From: Rhizomys pruinosus | Taxonomy: Eukaryota > Chordata > Mammalia > Rodentia > Spalacidae | DNA: 64,000 nt | Reading direction: 5' to 3' | Assembly: GCA_009823505.1 (NCBI GenBank) | Contig: VZQC01008797.1 | Coordinates: 284,558-348,557, forward strand | Shown: piece after piece, positions 42,645-53,229 of the stretch | Layout of the letters: every line of letters begins with the position of its first letter | How positions within the stretch are numbered: the stretch's first letter is position 1 | The notes under the pieces: model-generated | Databases searched by the model: none | The model's input: the letters and a program-made list of their open reading frames with translations, nothing else | Told to the model about the DNA's origin: nothing | Translations under genes and position numbers: made by a program

Positions 42645-43135
42645 TAATGATTGTAAATATTTGTGTTTGCCCAATGGGCTGTTTGGAGGGAACAAACATT
42701 CATTTAGTTGCTTCAGGAAGATCAAGTAGAAAGAATGTAAGCACCTTTGATGGGGAGGAGAGCTGGGAAATGCTGAGGTCTGCTCATGTTGTGGCTGTCC
42801 ACACATAAACTCATGACAGCTGTGGTTACTTACATAACACTTGCAAAAGATCGATCAGTCATAATTCCAGCATGGATCAGAGGGGCATCTCCAGGGTGCA
42901 ACACCTGCTGAGGGGGGAGAGTCACTTTCTTTGAGGATGTGGCTGCTGGTGAGCTGATGATGCCCCAGTGGGTGGCCACACAGCTATGGAAATAGGAAGA
43001 CATTAATTGAGATAGGAGTTGGCAGGACACTAGGGGGAGTTGGAGAGAGGTAGTGGTGGAGAGATATGATCAATATACATTGTATGATACTTTCAAAGAG
43101 TTAAAAAAAAAAGATTATTTAAAAAAAATTAAGAG
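42645..43135 (+). mobile_element. rodent L1 3'UTR, sense
   Basis: GAGAGCTGGGAAATGCTGAGG, CATGTTGTGGCTGTCCACAC and CATAATTCCAGCATGGATC, ending in an A-rich tail. These are typical rodent L1 3'UTR segments; a related copy is at 49.0-49.4 kb. Confidence 0.7.
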
Positions 43136-43144
43136 AGAAAGAGT

Positions 43145-43245
43145 ACTTAACCCAGGATATACATGGCACTGGGGAGGCAGAGGCAGGCAGATCTCTATGA
43201 GATCAAGGTTAGCTGGGGCTATAGGGAGACTCTGCCTCGAAAAGA

Positions 43246-43284
<39 letters not shown>

Positions 43285-43291
43285 AATAAAT

Positions 43292-43335
<44 letters not shown>
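43145..43335 (+). mobile_element. B1 SINE, sense, (AAAT)n and A36 tail
   Basis: Begins near AGGATATACATGGCACTGGG and ends in GACTCTGCCTCGAAAAG, then AAATA units and a long A-run. Confidence 0.88.
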
Positions 43336-43399
43336 GAAGGGGGAGGAGGGGAGAGAAGTAGAAGGACCAGAGGGAGGAAGACAAGGAAACGCACAGGGT

Positions 43400-44483
43400 A
43401 TAATAAAGGTGAAACCAGGTCTTTACGAAATGAACAGACAGTCACGAGAGGAAGAACCCATGAAGCATGTGAACAATGTAGACGAGCATCTAGGGAAATG
43501 TCTATTTCCTGTAAATTTCCCGAGAGCGCAACTGCTCCCAAACATAAAGTGGATGCAACAGAGAACGACCAGGACAAGCAGGGCCAGAGGAGAAGGCGGA
43601 AGAGACTAAGAGGTGGGCATGTTTGTCAGTGTGTGAGCACTGGGAATGGGTGTTGGCAAGCGGACTTGTGGATGAAAGCAATGAATTGAAGTGAATTTAA
43701 TTTGTGAAGGAGAAGCAAGTTGATGGTGATGGGTTTAAGAGTTCCATTTTGTTTAATTTCCAGTGAGCGCCTGTTTGCTGGAGGAAGTGAGCGAGCATTT
43801 TTCGGCCTGGGATTTATGATTGGTTAAGTTTGTGTGTCCGGTGTTCGAAGAAGTGTTTTCGTGAGTTGTTTGTGAAAAAAAGCAAACCTGGGGGGGGGGG
43901 AGGGGGATCAAAAGAATGGAAATCCAAGCAGAAAATCCGAGCAGGACGGGCAGTTTTCTGGTGTAGGCAAGTTTTGGGAAGAGAAAAAAAATGCTATCTA
44001 GTCCAGGCTGGCCTGGAACTCTAGGTCACCTGCCTCTGCCTCCTTCAGCAAATCCTACCGGTAGGTGCCGCCACTACCGGAGAGCATTTGTCGCGCTGGT
44101 TGGCTTCTTTAAGCATGTCAATGATGACGCAAGGACCGGAAACTTACAAATTTGGTCTGTTAGAGGGAGCCAGAGCAGGAAACATCAACAACACTTGGCT
44201 TTGCCACCCACACCGCCTGCTCTCCTGCGTCCAGTCGCCCAGCGAACCCGGATCCCCAGCCACAGTCCCTGCCCTTCACCCACTACCTCACACTCATGGG
44301 ACCCGCGCTCCTTTCCAGTCGCACAGGGAAACAAACCTGCGCAGCGCCCACCACTCCTGCCTAAGCCCACGCCCGCCCCAGCTCCTGCTCTCACCTCACG
44401 CAGGCTCTCACTCACAGCCCTGTGCACCACTCTCCGGTCTCTCTTCTCTGCTCTCCATTTGTCCCGTCCACCTCCCGACCACA
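43400..44483 (+). promoter_or_regulatory. third, diverged alpha module
   Basis: CCATGAAGCATGTG, GGGAAATGTCTATTTCCTG and GAATTTAATTTGTGAAGG match alpha-1; antisense B1v at 43996-44082; TGACGCAA at 44125-44132 followed by GACCGGAAAC. The C-rich tail (GAAACAAACCTGCGCAGC, CCAGCTCCTGCTC) matches alpha-3. The alpha-2 part is missing. Confidence 0.6.
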
Positions 44484-44897
44484 CACACACACACACACAC
44501 ACACACAACACACACACTGCCGCACACACACACACACACACACTCGCGCACACACACACACACACACACACCTGCGCACACACACACACACTGCCGCGCG
44601 CACACACACACACACACCACTGCCGCGCCACACACACACACACACACTGCCGCGCACACACACACACACACACACTGCCGCGCGCACACACACACACACA
44701 CACTGCCCCGCGACACACACACACACTGCGCACACACACACACACTGCCGCCACACACACACAACACACTGCCACACACACACCACACTGCCGCACACAC
44801 ACCACACTGCCGCACACACACCACACTGCCGCAACACACACGCACACACTGCGCACACACACACACAACCACTGCCGCACACACACACACACACTGC

Positions 44898-44936
<39 letters not shown>
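44484..44936 (+). repeat. (CA)n / CTGCCG composite array
   Basis: CA tracts of 10-40 bp are separated at irregular intervals by CTGCCG, sometimes followed by CGCG. It occupies the place where alpha-3 in both units has only CTCCACCTCCC. CVCVCV and HTHTHT frames are periodicity products. Confidence 0.97.
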
Positions 44937-44938
<2 letters not shown>

Positions 44939-45472
44939 CACCTACGCTGCCCTTCCTCCTTCCTCGCTGCTCACTGACAGTTTTCAAACCACTCCAACTG
45001 GGAAAGTCTCAGGTGCACACGTGGCTCCATGGAGACAGGAAGGTGACATGTTTCTCCCAACCTTTATCTCCTGGAGAGCACGGAATTAGCATTGAGTCAC
45101 TAACAGGGGTTCTAACAGCCAGCAACCCGATTGAGGGTGAGGGTGTCCACTAGCCCTTGGATGCTTGACACCAAGTGTGACACCACGTCCAAGTAGGAAG
45201 AGAACTTGATAGGGAAGCTCTATAGCAGTGAGTGAACACAGCTGGTGTCTGTCCACTGGCCCTCCTTTTTCAGAGCACTAGCCTCCATCCGCGTCCACAC
45301 CTCCTTCAGAGAGCCTGCCTACTAGATGGAGCACTCCTTCTCCAGCAGTTAAATTTCTTTGCCAGAATTGGGTTGAAGATTCCCACTCATCTCTTCAAGC
45401 TATTGACCTGGATGGAACCTGATGTTATCAACTTTCAAGAGTTTTAAGCCCACAGGATCAGAATGTGGACAA
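44937..45472. other. unassigned DNA right of the CA array
   Basis: CTTCCTCCTTCCTCGCTGC follows the array. No gene or repeat recognised to the B1 at 45474. Confidence 0.45.
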
Positions 45473-45473
45473 A

Positions 45474-45645
45474 GGCCTGGGTGTGGTTATGCACGCCTTT
45501 AATCCCAGCACTCGGGAGGCAGAGGCAGGGGGATCTCTGTGAGTTCAAGGCCAACCTGGTCTACAGAGTGAGTCCCAAGCCAGCTGGGGCCACAGGGTGA
45601 CCCTGTCTCCAAAAGACCCCCCAAAAAGAAAGAAAAAAAAGAAAA
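45474..45645 (+). mobile_element. B1 SINE, sense, left edge of unit 2
   Basis: GGCCTGGGTGTGGTTATGC to CTGTCTCCAAAAGACC; counterpart of 19603-19757. Confidence 0.92.
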
Positions 45646-46079
45646 AAGAATGGAATGTGGTCTACCTTCTTTGTCAAGCCAACACACCACACAATCAGCA
45701 CTGTCCCTCTGGGACCACTCTGCCACAGCCATCTTATTGTGAAGTTTCAGTGATCACTCAAGACATGGACATTCAAGCCCAGGTCAGTAGATTCTGCCTG
45801 TTGAGGAAGACAGAGACAGGGTCTCAAGGAGGTGGAGTCACAATGGAGAGAGATGTACAGAGAGAGATGGAGGCCCTCAGAGTCCTCTGCCAATGCAAAA
45901 CGGAGCTCTCGCTTCAAAGGGAATGAGGTAGTTTATCCTTGAGCTAATATGAATAACTATGTCCAAGACTACAGATTCAGACTGCCACATAGCATGGTCC
46001 AACATGGAAATGGTGTCATGAAGGTTTTCTAGTTACAGAACAAAAGAAAGTTATGAATCAAGCATTATTTAAAAATTTA

Positions 46080-46230
46080 TTGGGCTGGGCGTGGTGGTGC
46101 ACGCCTTTAATCCTAGCACTTGGGAGGCAGAGGCAGGCGGATCTTTGTGAGTTCAAGGCCAGCCTGGTCTACAGAGTGGTTCAGACAGTGGGGCTACAGA
46201 GAGACCCTGTCTCAAAAAGACAAAAAATAT

Positions 46231-46262
<32 letters not shown>
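46080..46262 (+). mobile_element. B1 SINE, sense, unit-2 specific, (TA)n tail
   Basis: GGGCTGGGCGTGGTGGTGC to GACCCTGTCTC followed by about 17 TA repeats. Unit 1 (near 20376) is uninterrupted at this place. Confidence 0.93.
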
Positions 46263-46264
<2 letters not shown>

Positions 46265-46266
46265 GG

Positions 46267-46345
46267 CCAATGGTGGTGGCACCCACTGGTAGGTTGCTGA
46301 AGGAGCAGAGGCAGAGGATGGAGTTTGCACCTCTACACAATTGCC
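46267..46345 (+). mobile_element. B1 variant (B1v), sense, shortened
   Basis: GGTGGTGGCACCCACTGGTAGG, TTGCTGAAGGAGCAGAGG. It keeps the diagnostic segment better than its unit-1 counterpart at 20383. Confidence 0.8.
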
Positions 46346-46493
46346 AGGGTGGTGGCACCTAATCCCAGACTCGAGGCAGGCGTATCTCTGTGAATTCAAA
46401 GCCAGCCTGGTCTACGTAGCAAGTTCCAGGAGAGCTGGGGCTACAGGGGGCCCCTGTCTGTCTCAAAACACACACACACACACACACACACAA

Positions 46494-46525
<32 letters not shown>
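46346..46525 (+). mobile_element. B1 SINE, sense, with (CA)n(AAT)n tail
   Basis: Counterpart of 20482-20700 with a 5' half shortened by small deletions. Confidence 0.85.
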
Positions 46526-46530
<5 letters not shown>

Positions 46531-46818
46531 AACAAAAGCTCTAGTTCCAGGAGATCCAGAAGCACTGCATGACATAGGTGCATAATGCTCATACAAATAA
46601 AATTAATTAATTAAAAATAAACTTTAAGAATGCATTGCCCAGAAGCTAGGAGTGGGTAGGGATGCTGCCTGGGCCCTCAGATTGTGAGGTCCTGGAGGCC
46701 TGTCACTGGGCACTCCCATGACACACTGACCAGGCCTTCCCCTGTTCCAGAGTGATGGTCAAAGAAAACAGCAAGCAGTTTGGGAGAAGGAGCATCAAGC
46801 TTCAGGGGAGCACTGCCT

Positions 46819-47788
46819 GTGTATGGAGTCCAACACCCTCCTGTGTATGGAGTCCAGCACCCTCCTGTGTACGGAGTCCAGCACCCTCCTGTGTATGGAG
46901 TCCAGCACCCTCCTGTGTATGGAGTCCAGCACCCTCCTGTGTACGGAGCCAACACCCTCCTGTGTAGAGTCCAGCACCCTCTGTGTCGAGTCCAGCACCC
47001 TCCTGTGATGGAGTCCAGCACCCTCCTCTGTATGGAGTCCAGCACCCTCCTGTGTAGGAGTCCAGCACCCTCCTGTTATGGAGTCCAGCACCCTCCGTGT
47101 ACGGAGTCCAGCACCCTCCTGTGTACGGAGTCCAGCACCCTCCTGTGTACGGAGTCCAGCACCCTCCTGTGTATGGAGTCCACACCCTCCTGTGTATGGA
47201 GTCCAGCACCCTCCTGTGTATGGAGTCCAGCACCCTCCTGTGTATGGAGTCCAGCACCCTCCTGTGTATGGAGTCCAGCACCCTCCTGTGTATGGAGTCC
47301 AGCACCCTCCTGTGTATGGAGTCCAGCACCCTCCTGTGTACGAGTCCAGCACCCTCCTGTGTAGGAGTCCAGCACCCTCCTGTTATGGAGTCCAGCACCC
47401 TCCCGTGTACGGAGTCCAGCACCCCCTGTGTACGGAGTCCAGCAACCTCCTGTGTATGGAGTCCAGCACCCTCCTGTGTATGGAGTCCAGCACCCTCCTG
47501 TGTATGGAGTCCAACACCCTCCTGTGTATGGAGTCCAGCACCCTCCTGTGTACGGAGTCCAGCACCCTCCTGTGTATGGAGTCCAACACCCTCCTGTGTA
47601 TGGAGTCCAACACCCTCCTGTGTATGGAGTCCAGCACCCTCCTGTGTACGAGTCCAGCACCCTCCTGTGTATGGAGTCCAGCACCCTCCTGTGTATGGAG
47701 TCCAGCACCCTCCTGTGTACGGAGTCCAACACCCTCCTGTGTATGGAGTCCAGCACCCTCCTGTGTACGGAGTCCAGCACCCTCCTGT
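46819..47788 (+). repeat. 24-bp minisatellite, about 40 units
   Basis: Same unit as at 20983 but about twice the length. Degenerate units with 1-3 bp deletions cluster at 46945-47100 and 47340-47440. TATGGAG units outnumber TACGGAG ones, consistent with CpG decay. Confidence 0.98.
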
Positions 47789-48007
47789 AGACCCCAACGC
47801 ACCAAAAGTTTGGAGAGATGACTCAGAGTGCTTGCTATTCTTGCCAAAGCCCTGAGTTCAGTTCTGGTTCACAACCCTCTGCACCTCAGTTCCAAGCGAT
47901 ATGACACCCTCTCCTGGCTTCCATGGGCACCTGTAGTCATATGCACATCCCCACACACTAGCAATATATATCATGTTCTTTTAGTTCTTTAAAAAATTAA
48001 AATACTG

Positions 48008-48187
48008 GGGGCTGGAGAGATGGCCTAGCAGTCTTACAGAGGACCCGGGTTCGATCCCAGCACCCACATGGTGGCCGAGAAGCGTCTGAAACTCCAATTC
48101 CAGGAGAACTCCAGTTCCAGGGGAATCCAACAACCTCTTCTGACCTCCGCGGCATTGCACGACACGGGTGCACAGACCTGCATGCCA
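48008..48187 (+). mobile_element. B2 SINE, sense, 3' end missing
   Basis: GGGGGCTGGAGAGATGGCC to CAGACCTGCAT with the doubled CCAGG segment. There is no A-rich tail, so the 3' end was lost by a later deletion. It sits at the spot where unit 1 holds a B1. Confidence 0.92.
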
Positions 48188-48574
48188 GGAGAAACACTGA
48201 GGACACTGGGGTCCTGCTGGTGGCACGCATCCCTGCAGGATCACTTTTGACAGACCTTGGGAAAGTCAGTAGGAGGCCTGACCATTTGGAAATGAACAAG
48301 AGCTGCCGTCCAATGATCATCCTTGACACAGGGCAGACCTCAGTCCATGAGCAGACAAAGCACAGTGGCTGCCACAAACAGGAAGGGGTGCAGGTCCACC
48401 CTGGGTGTGGTGCTCTACAGACTACTACGGATGTGCAGTAGTCCCCTAGGAGCTCCCTAGGCTGCCTACTGTGGTGAGGGCCAGATACCAGAAGAGCCTG
48501 GGTGAAGTTCAAGGGCATTGGGAATGCCTGTGTCCTGGTGGCTTGAGGGACGTTCACAAGATGCCAACGTTTTC
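48188..48574. other. unassigned DNA
   Basis: GC-balanced with no recognised element. A 73-codon plus-strand frame (48220-48441) has no domain. Confidence 0.4.
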
Positions 48575-48594
48575 AAAATATGAGACTTACTCCA

Positions 48595-48863
48595 GGGCTG
48601 GAGAGATGACCTAGCGGTAAAGAGCACCAGCTGCTCTTTCAGAGGACCTGAGTTCGATCCCCAGCACCCACATGCTGGCTGACAACCATCTTTAACTCCA
48701 GTTCCAGCAGAATCCAACACCCTCTTCTGGCCCACGGCATTGCACTACACGGGTGCACAAACCTACATGCAGACAGTACATTCATACACATAAAAAAAAA
48801 TAAAATAAAAAATGAAAAATAAACTGAACTCTGGAGGTGTCTACAGAGTTGGCTTTACAAAAA
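48595..48863 (+). mobile_element. B2 SINE carrying a 36-bp 3' transduction
   Basis: B2 from GGGCTGGAGAGATGACC to its A-rich tail near 48823, then ACTGAACTCTGGAGGTG...GGCTTTAC, then a second A-run. A perfect 20-bp direct repeat frames the whole at 48575-48594 and 48864-48883. Confidence 0.93.
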
Positions 48864-48935
48864 AAAATATGAGACTTACTCCAAATGAGGGATTTTATGC
48901 CTATAACTGTCAACATGGTCAAAATGCCATGACTG

Positions 48936-48997
48936 AAACCTACATGCAGACAGTACATTCATACACATAAAAAATAAATTAAATTAAAAAAAAAATC
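48936..48997 (+). mobile_element. 62-bp B2 tail-only insertion
   Basis: AACCTACATGCAGACAGTAC plus an A-rich tail, framed by CCATGACTG at 48927-48935 and 48998-49006. A severely 5'-truncated B2 that lacks the promoter. Confidence 0.9.
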
Positions 48998-49009
48998 CCA
49001 TGACTGGGG

Positions 49010-49440
49010 AGTTCCTAGGGGAACCTACTGTTGTTTTGCTAGTCATGCTGTCAAACTGCATTCTAAATATTTATACTTATACTAATAGGTTTGTACAGCT
49101 CACAACTCTGGTCAGAGGAAGTTTCTTTTTGCAGTAGACAGTGATTAAAGCAGAGAGTCATGACTGGTCAAAGTGCCAAGTGTAAGTTGAACTACGGATG
49201 ATTCATCTTTATCAACCTCCTCCTATCCAAGGCTAAGGGAACATTGCCAAAGAGGGGGCAGAAAGAATGTAAAAGCCTGTGGATGGAAGGAGAGCTGGGA
49301 AATGTTGGGTTCTGGGCATGTTATGGCTATCCACACATCAACTCACAGCAGCTCTAGTTACCTCTGTAATACCTGCACAAGATCAAAACAGTCATGATTC
49401 CAGCATGGCTGGGAGAGGGGACCCAGGGGCACGGAACCCT
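49010..49440 (+). mobile_element. rodent L1 3'UTR fragment, sense
   Basis: GGAGAGCTGGGAAATGTTGG, GTTATGGCTATCCACACATC and GTCATGATTCCAGCATGG, related to 42645-43135. Confidence 0.65.
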
Positions 49441-49454
49441 TGGCAGAGAAACAC

Positions 49455-49555
49455 TGTCCCCCTGGAACTGGAGTTAAAGACGGTTCTTAGCCGCCATGTG
49501 AGTGCTGGGAATTGAACCCCAGTCCTCTGCAAGAGCAGTCGGTGCTCTTAACCAT
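49455..49555 (-). mobile_element. B2 head fragment, antisense
   Basis: CCCTGGAACTGGAGTTAAAG to GTCGGTGCTCTTAACCA; the last 20 bp of the head are missing. Confidence 0.85.
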
Positions 49556-50050
49556 GAGAAACACTATTTTCTTTCCTTTTCCTTTGAAACACTATTCTTT
49601 TCTTTTTTAATATTCTTCTTTTTCATAAGTAATGAATACCAGCATCCTTCATGTAAAACCAATTTGCAAGTAGCTATGCCCAAACTTATACAACCTGAGG
49701 CCCCCATTGTCCAGCTGGGGAGCTTGTAGGTACTATCATGTTGATCAAATAAGAGTCCAGTCTATGTTTCTGTAGTTTCGTAGTTCTCCCCAATCGCAGC
49801 CCTTACATTCTACCATGCCCCCTTTTCCTCAGGTTGTTCCCTAGGCTTTAGAAAAGGTACACAGTGGGCAAGAAGCCGAACAGTCTACTTTCTTTGGAGA
49901 TGTCGTTTTGGACTCTGATCGGTTCAGGCTGTTTCCTTTCATGGGTTGGCAGTTTATCCCGATATCACCTTTTACTCCTACTGATGTAGCATAAGCAGTT
50001 AGATATACAGGCATTTAAACAGTACTAATTATTATGGTAGGTATTCTTTT
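49556..50050. other. unassigned DNA
   Basis: Contains two GAAACACTATT copies at its left end. No gene or family recognised. Confidence 0.45.
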
Positions 50051-50059
50051 TTTTTTTTT

Positions 50060-50325
50060 TTTGGTGAAAGACTTTTTTTATATATATATTTTTTAATTTT
50101 TTATTTATTTCTGTATGTGTATGAATGTACTGTCTGCATGCAAGTGTGTGCACCCGTGTCGGGCAATGCCTCGGAGGTTGGAAGAGGGTGTCAGATTCCT
50201 CTGGAACTGGAGTTCTCCTGGAATTGGAGTTTCAGACAGTTCTCAGCCTCCATGTGGGGGGATCGAACCCAGGTCTCTGTAAGAGCAGTTGGTGCTCTTA
50301 ACCGCTAGGTCATCTTCTCCAGCCC
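50060..50325 (-). mobile_element. B2 SINE, antisense, long subtype
   Basis: Inverted tail TGTGTATGAATGTACTGTCT, doubled CTGGAACTGGAG/CTGGAATTGGAG segment and head CATCTTCTCCAGCC. Confidence 0.94.
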
Positions 50326-50341
50326 TGGTGAAACACTATTC

Positions 50342-50600
50342 TTTTTTTTTTTTAATTTTTTTTTTAAATTTTATTTATTTCTGTATGTGTATGAATGCAC
50401 TGTCTGCATGCAAGTTTGTGCATCCGTGTCGTGCAATGCCGGGAGGTCAGAAAGAGGCGTCAGATTCCCCTGGAACTGGAGTTCTCCTGGAATTGGAGTT
50501 TCAGATGGTTCTCAGGCACCATGTGGTGGCCGGGGATCGAACCCGGGTCCTCTGTAAGAGCAGTCGGTGTTCTCAACCGCTAGGCCATCTCTCCAGCCCC
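50342..50600 (-). mobile_element. B2 SINE, antisense, long subtype, adjacent to another
   Basis: Same subtype as the preceding copy, ending GCCATCTCTCCAGCCCC, separated from it by about 16 bp of GAAACACTATTCTT-like target. Confidence 0.94.
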
Positions 50601-50678
50601 GAAATGCTATTCTTAAGGGATGTAATTGATGGCAGATTTCTAATTACTGAACTCCATTTTGCTCAAGGCAGACATTTT

Positions 50679-52442
50679 TTTTCACATAATTTTATTTTTA
50701 TTTTTTTTTAAACAAATCTAGACTGTGTTCCTGCCCATTCCCCCACCCCACCAGAGCTCATGCATTCTGCCAAACATGCTTTTTCATCTCTTTCTCAGTC
50801 TTTCTCAATATTCAGTAGAAGTTACTGTTGAGCAGAAGTTCACTGTTTCAGTCAGTTCTTTGATGCAGTCCTTTCTGTTATTGTTGTTGTTGTTTCCGTT
50901 ATGCATTATGCCCAACTGCTTTGGACAAAAGCTCAGGGGGCCCTACATAAGAAATACTTACAACTAGGTAATTGGCACTAGACTAGCATCCACAGATGAG
51001 GAATACCATTCGTCGTTTGTTTTTCTGGGACTGTGTTACTTCACTCAGCATGATGTCCTCTAGCTCCAGCCATTTTCCTACAAAGCTCCTGATGTCATCT
51101 TTCTTTACTGCTGCATAGAACTCCATTGTGTAGATGTACCACATTTTCTCTATCCACTCATCAGTTGAGGGGCATTTAGGTTGGTTCCAGCTCCTTGCTA
51201 TTGTGAAGAGAGCTGCAATAAACATGGCGTGCATGTATTCTGTGGTGGCGTAAGTCTTGGGGTACATGCCCAGGAGTGGTATGGCTGGGTCGGGTGGCAA
51301 GTTCATTCCATGTCTTCCAAGGGTTCTCCACACTGCTTTACATTCCCACCAGCAGTGGATGAGTGTTCCCCTTTCCCCACAACCTCTCCAGCACTTGGTA
51401 TCATTTGTTTTCTTGATCCTAGCCAGTCTTATTGGAGTAAGATGATATCTTAAAGTGGTTTTCATTTGCATTTCCTTAATGATTAGTGATGTTGAACACT
51501 TCTTGAGGTGTTTCTCAGACATCTCTAATTCCTCACTTCTTGAACTTCTGTTCAGTCTTTGCTCCATCTATTGAGTGGGTCATTTGTTTTTCTTTTTCTT
51601 TGTTTTTGAGTAGTTTATATATTCTGTGCAAATGCTTTGTCAGATGTATCTGCAGTGAAGGTTTTCCCCACTCTGTGGGATTTCTTCATTTCCTTGATTG
51701 TTTCTTTTGATGTACAGAAGCTTTTGAGTTTAATGAGGTCCCATTTGTCAATTGTCGACCTTAATTCTTGTGCAGCTGCTGTCTGATTTAGGAAGTCTTT
51801 CCTAGCCTATGTCTTGTAGTCTGCTGCCAACTTTTTTCTATTGCCTTCAGAGTTTGGGGTTTCACGTTGAGGTCTTTATCCATCTGGAGTTGACTTTTGT
51901 ACAGGGTGAGGTAGGGGTTTAATTTCATTCTTCTACAAGTGGTGATCCAGTTTTGCCAACACCACTTGCTGAAGATGCTGTCTTTTCTCCATTGTGGCTT
52001 CTTGGCCCCTTGTCAAATATAAGATGGCTGAAATTGTATGTACTCAGATTTGGATCTTTGGTTTTTTCCATTGGTCAACAGGTCTGTTTTGTGCCAGTAC
52101 CAGCTGTTTTATGACTATAGCCCTGTAGTATGTTTGAGTCTGGTATGAGATCCCCCCTTGTGTAGCTCCTTCACTCAGGGTTTTGGCTATTCGGGTCTTT
52201 TGTTTTCCAAATGAATTTAGAATTTGTTTCCAAGCCTGTGAAGAAACTCTTGGGGATTTTGATTGGGATTGCATTAAATCTATACAAGAGGTTTGGTAAA
52301 ATGGACATTTTTACAATGTTAATTTTCCCAATCCATGAGCATGGGAGGTTTTTCCATCTTCTGAGGTCTTCTTCAATCCCAGTTGGGGGGCGCTCTTCAG
52401 CCCACGCCCCGGTACCTTCCGCTGGGCTCAGGAGATCTCGGA
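50679..52442 (-). mobile_element. L1 insertion, antisense, with an odd 5' junction
   Basis: TCAAGGCAGACATTTT frames it (50663-50678 and 52443-52458). The antisense frame at 50983-51567 is the ORF2 C-terminus ([17 protein letters not shown]). The ORF2 reading continues to about 52375, where a 60-bp GC-rich piece (CCACGCCCCGGTACCTTCCG) intervenes before the target repeat. Too truncated for activity. Confidence 0.92.
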
Positions 52443-52458
52443 TCAAGGCAGACATTTT

Positions 52459-52677
52459 AGAGGCTTGTTCTACAGCTCCAGGAAGTTCTGACCACAAAAG
52501 TCCCTTTTCCCTCCTTCCCAGAAATATGTGACTGTTGTAAAATAAGTTACTAACTGCCTGTTCTGGCTTCTGCAAACTTGCATAATCCCTACCTGCACAG
52601 GGAAAGAATATTATCTCATGCAGCTAGAAATTCCACTGAAGTCAAGTAATTGTTTTGTTTTCTCTTGTTTGCCTTCC
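52459..52677. other. unassigned DNA between L1 and shared block 2
   Basis: TGTTGTAAAATAAGTTAC and GTTCTGGCTTCTGCAAAC may belong to an LTR that the L1 entered, together with the sequence left of 50663. Unproven. Confidence 0.4.
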
Positions 52678-52840
52678 CAGCACTTGGGAGGCAGAGGCAG
52701 GTGGATCTCTGTGAGTTCAAGGCCAGCCTGGTATACAGAGTGAGTTCCAGGACAGCTGGGGCTAAAGGAGGACCCTATCTCACAAAGCCAAATAAATAAA
52801 TAAATAAATAAATAATAAATAAATAAATAAATAAATAAAT
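52678..52840 (+). mobile_element. 5'-truncated B1 with (AAAT)n tail, left edge of shared block 2
   Basis: Begins at CCAGCACTTGGG, so the duplication breakpoint lies within B1. Unit 1 keeps the full element at 29373. Confidence 0.9.
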
Positions 52841-53229
52841 ACTCCCTTCCTGCTTTGGCCCACTACTACAGCCTCCCTTCTCCATCCAGAGGCTGTGGTC
52901 AGCTGCACTTTAAATCAATTTGGCTAATTAAAATTCGATAGAGTCTGGGTGGACTTTCCTAGGGCCCCAACTCCATAACGGATTGATGAAGTCCCACTGG
53001 ATAGAATACAGCTAGGGGAATAGGAACAGCATTTATTTGTCTCAAGGGTTATTAATAACAGTTGGGGCTTTTTGTTTATGTTTTGTTTTAAAGAGGACAT
53101 CAAGTTAGAGTTGGGAGGATGAAGGGTACTAAAGGAAATTGGATAGAAATAATGGGGAATAGATATGATCATTATACATGTATAAATGTATGATACTCTC
53201 AAAGAATAAGGGTGTTTTGTTTGTTTGTC

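Larger units (their letters stand above)
45645..48000 (+). repeat. shared block 1, unit 2 copy
   Basis: Same order of landmarks as 19757-21677. It lacks the antisense B1 of unit 1, gains a B1 at 46080-46262 and has a minisatellite about twice as long. Confidence 0.95.

Noticed and set aside
44185..45153. Frames rich in CV or HT across the CA array
   Set aside because: Dinucleotide repeat; no conserved sequence outside it.
50983..52575. A host reverse transcriptase or zinc-finger gene on the minus strand
   Set aside because: The proteins are L1 ORF2 C-terminal pieces with stops. The 134-codon frame at 52171-52575 runs from flanking DNA through the 5' junction patch into L1.
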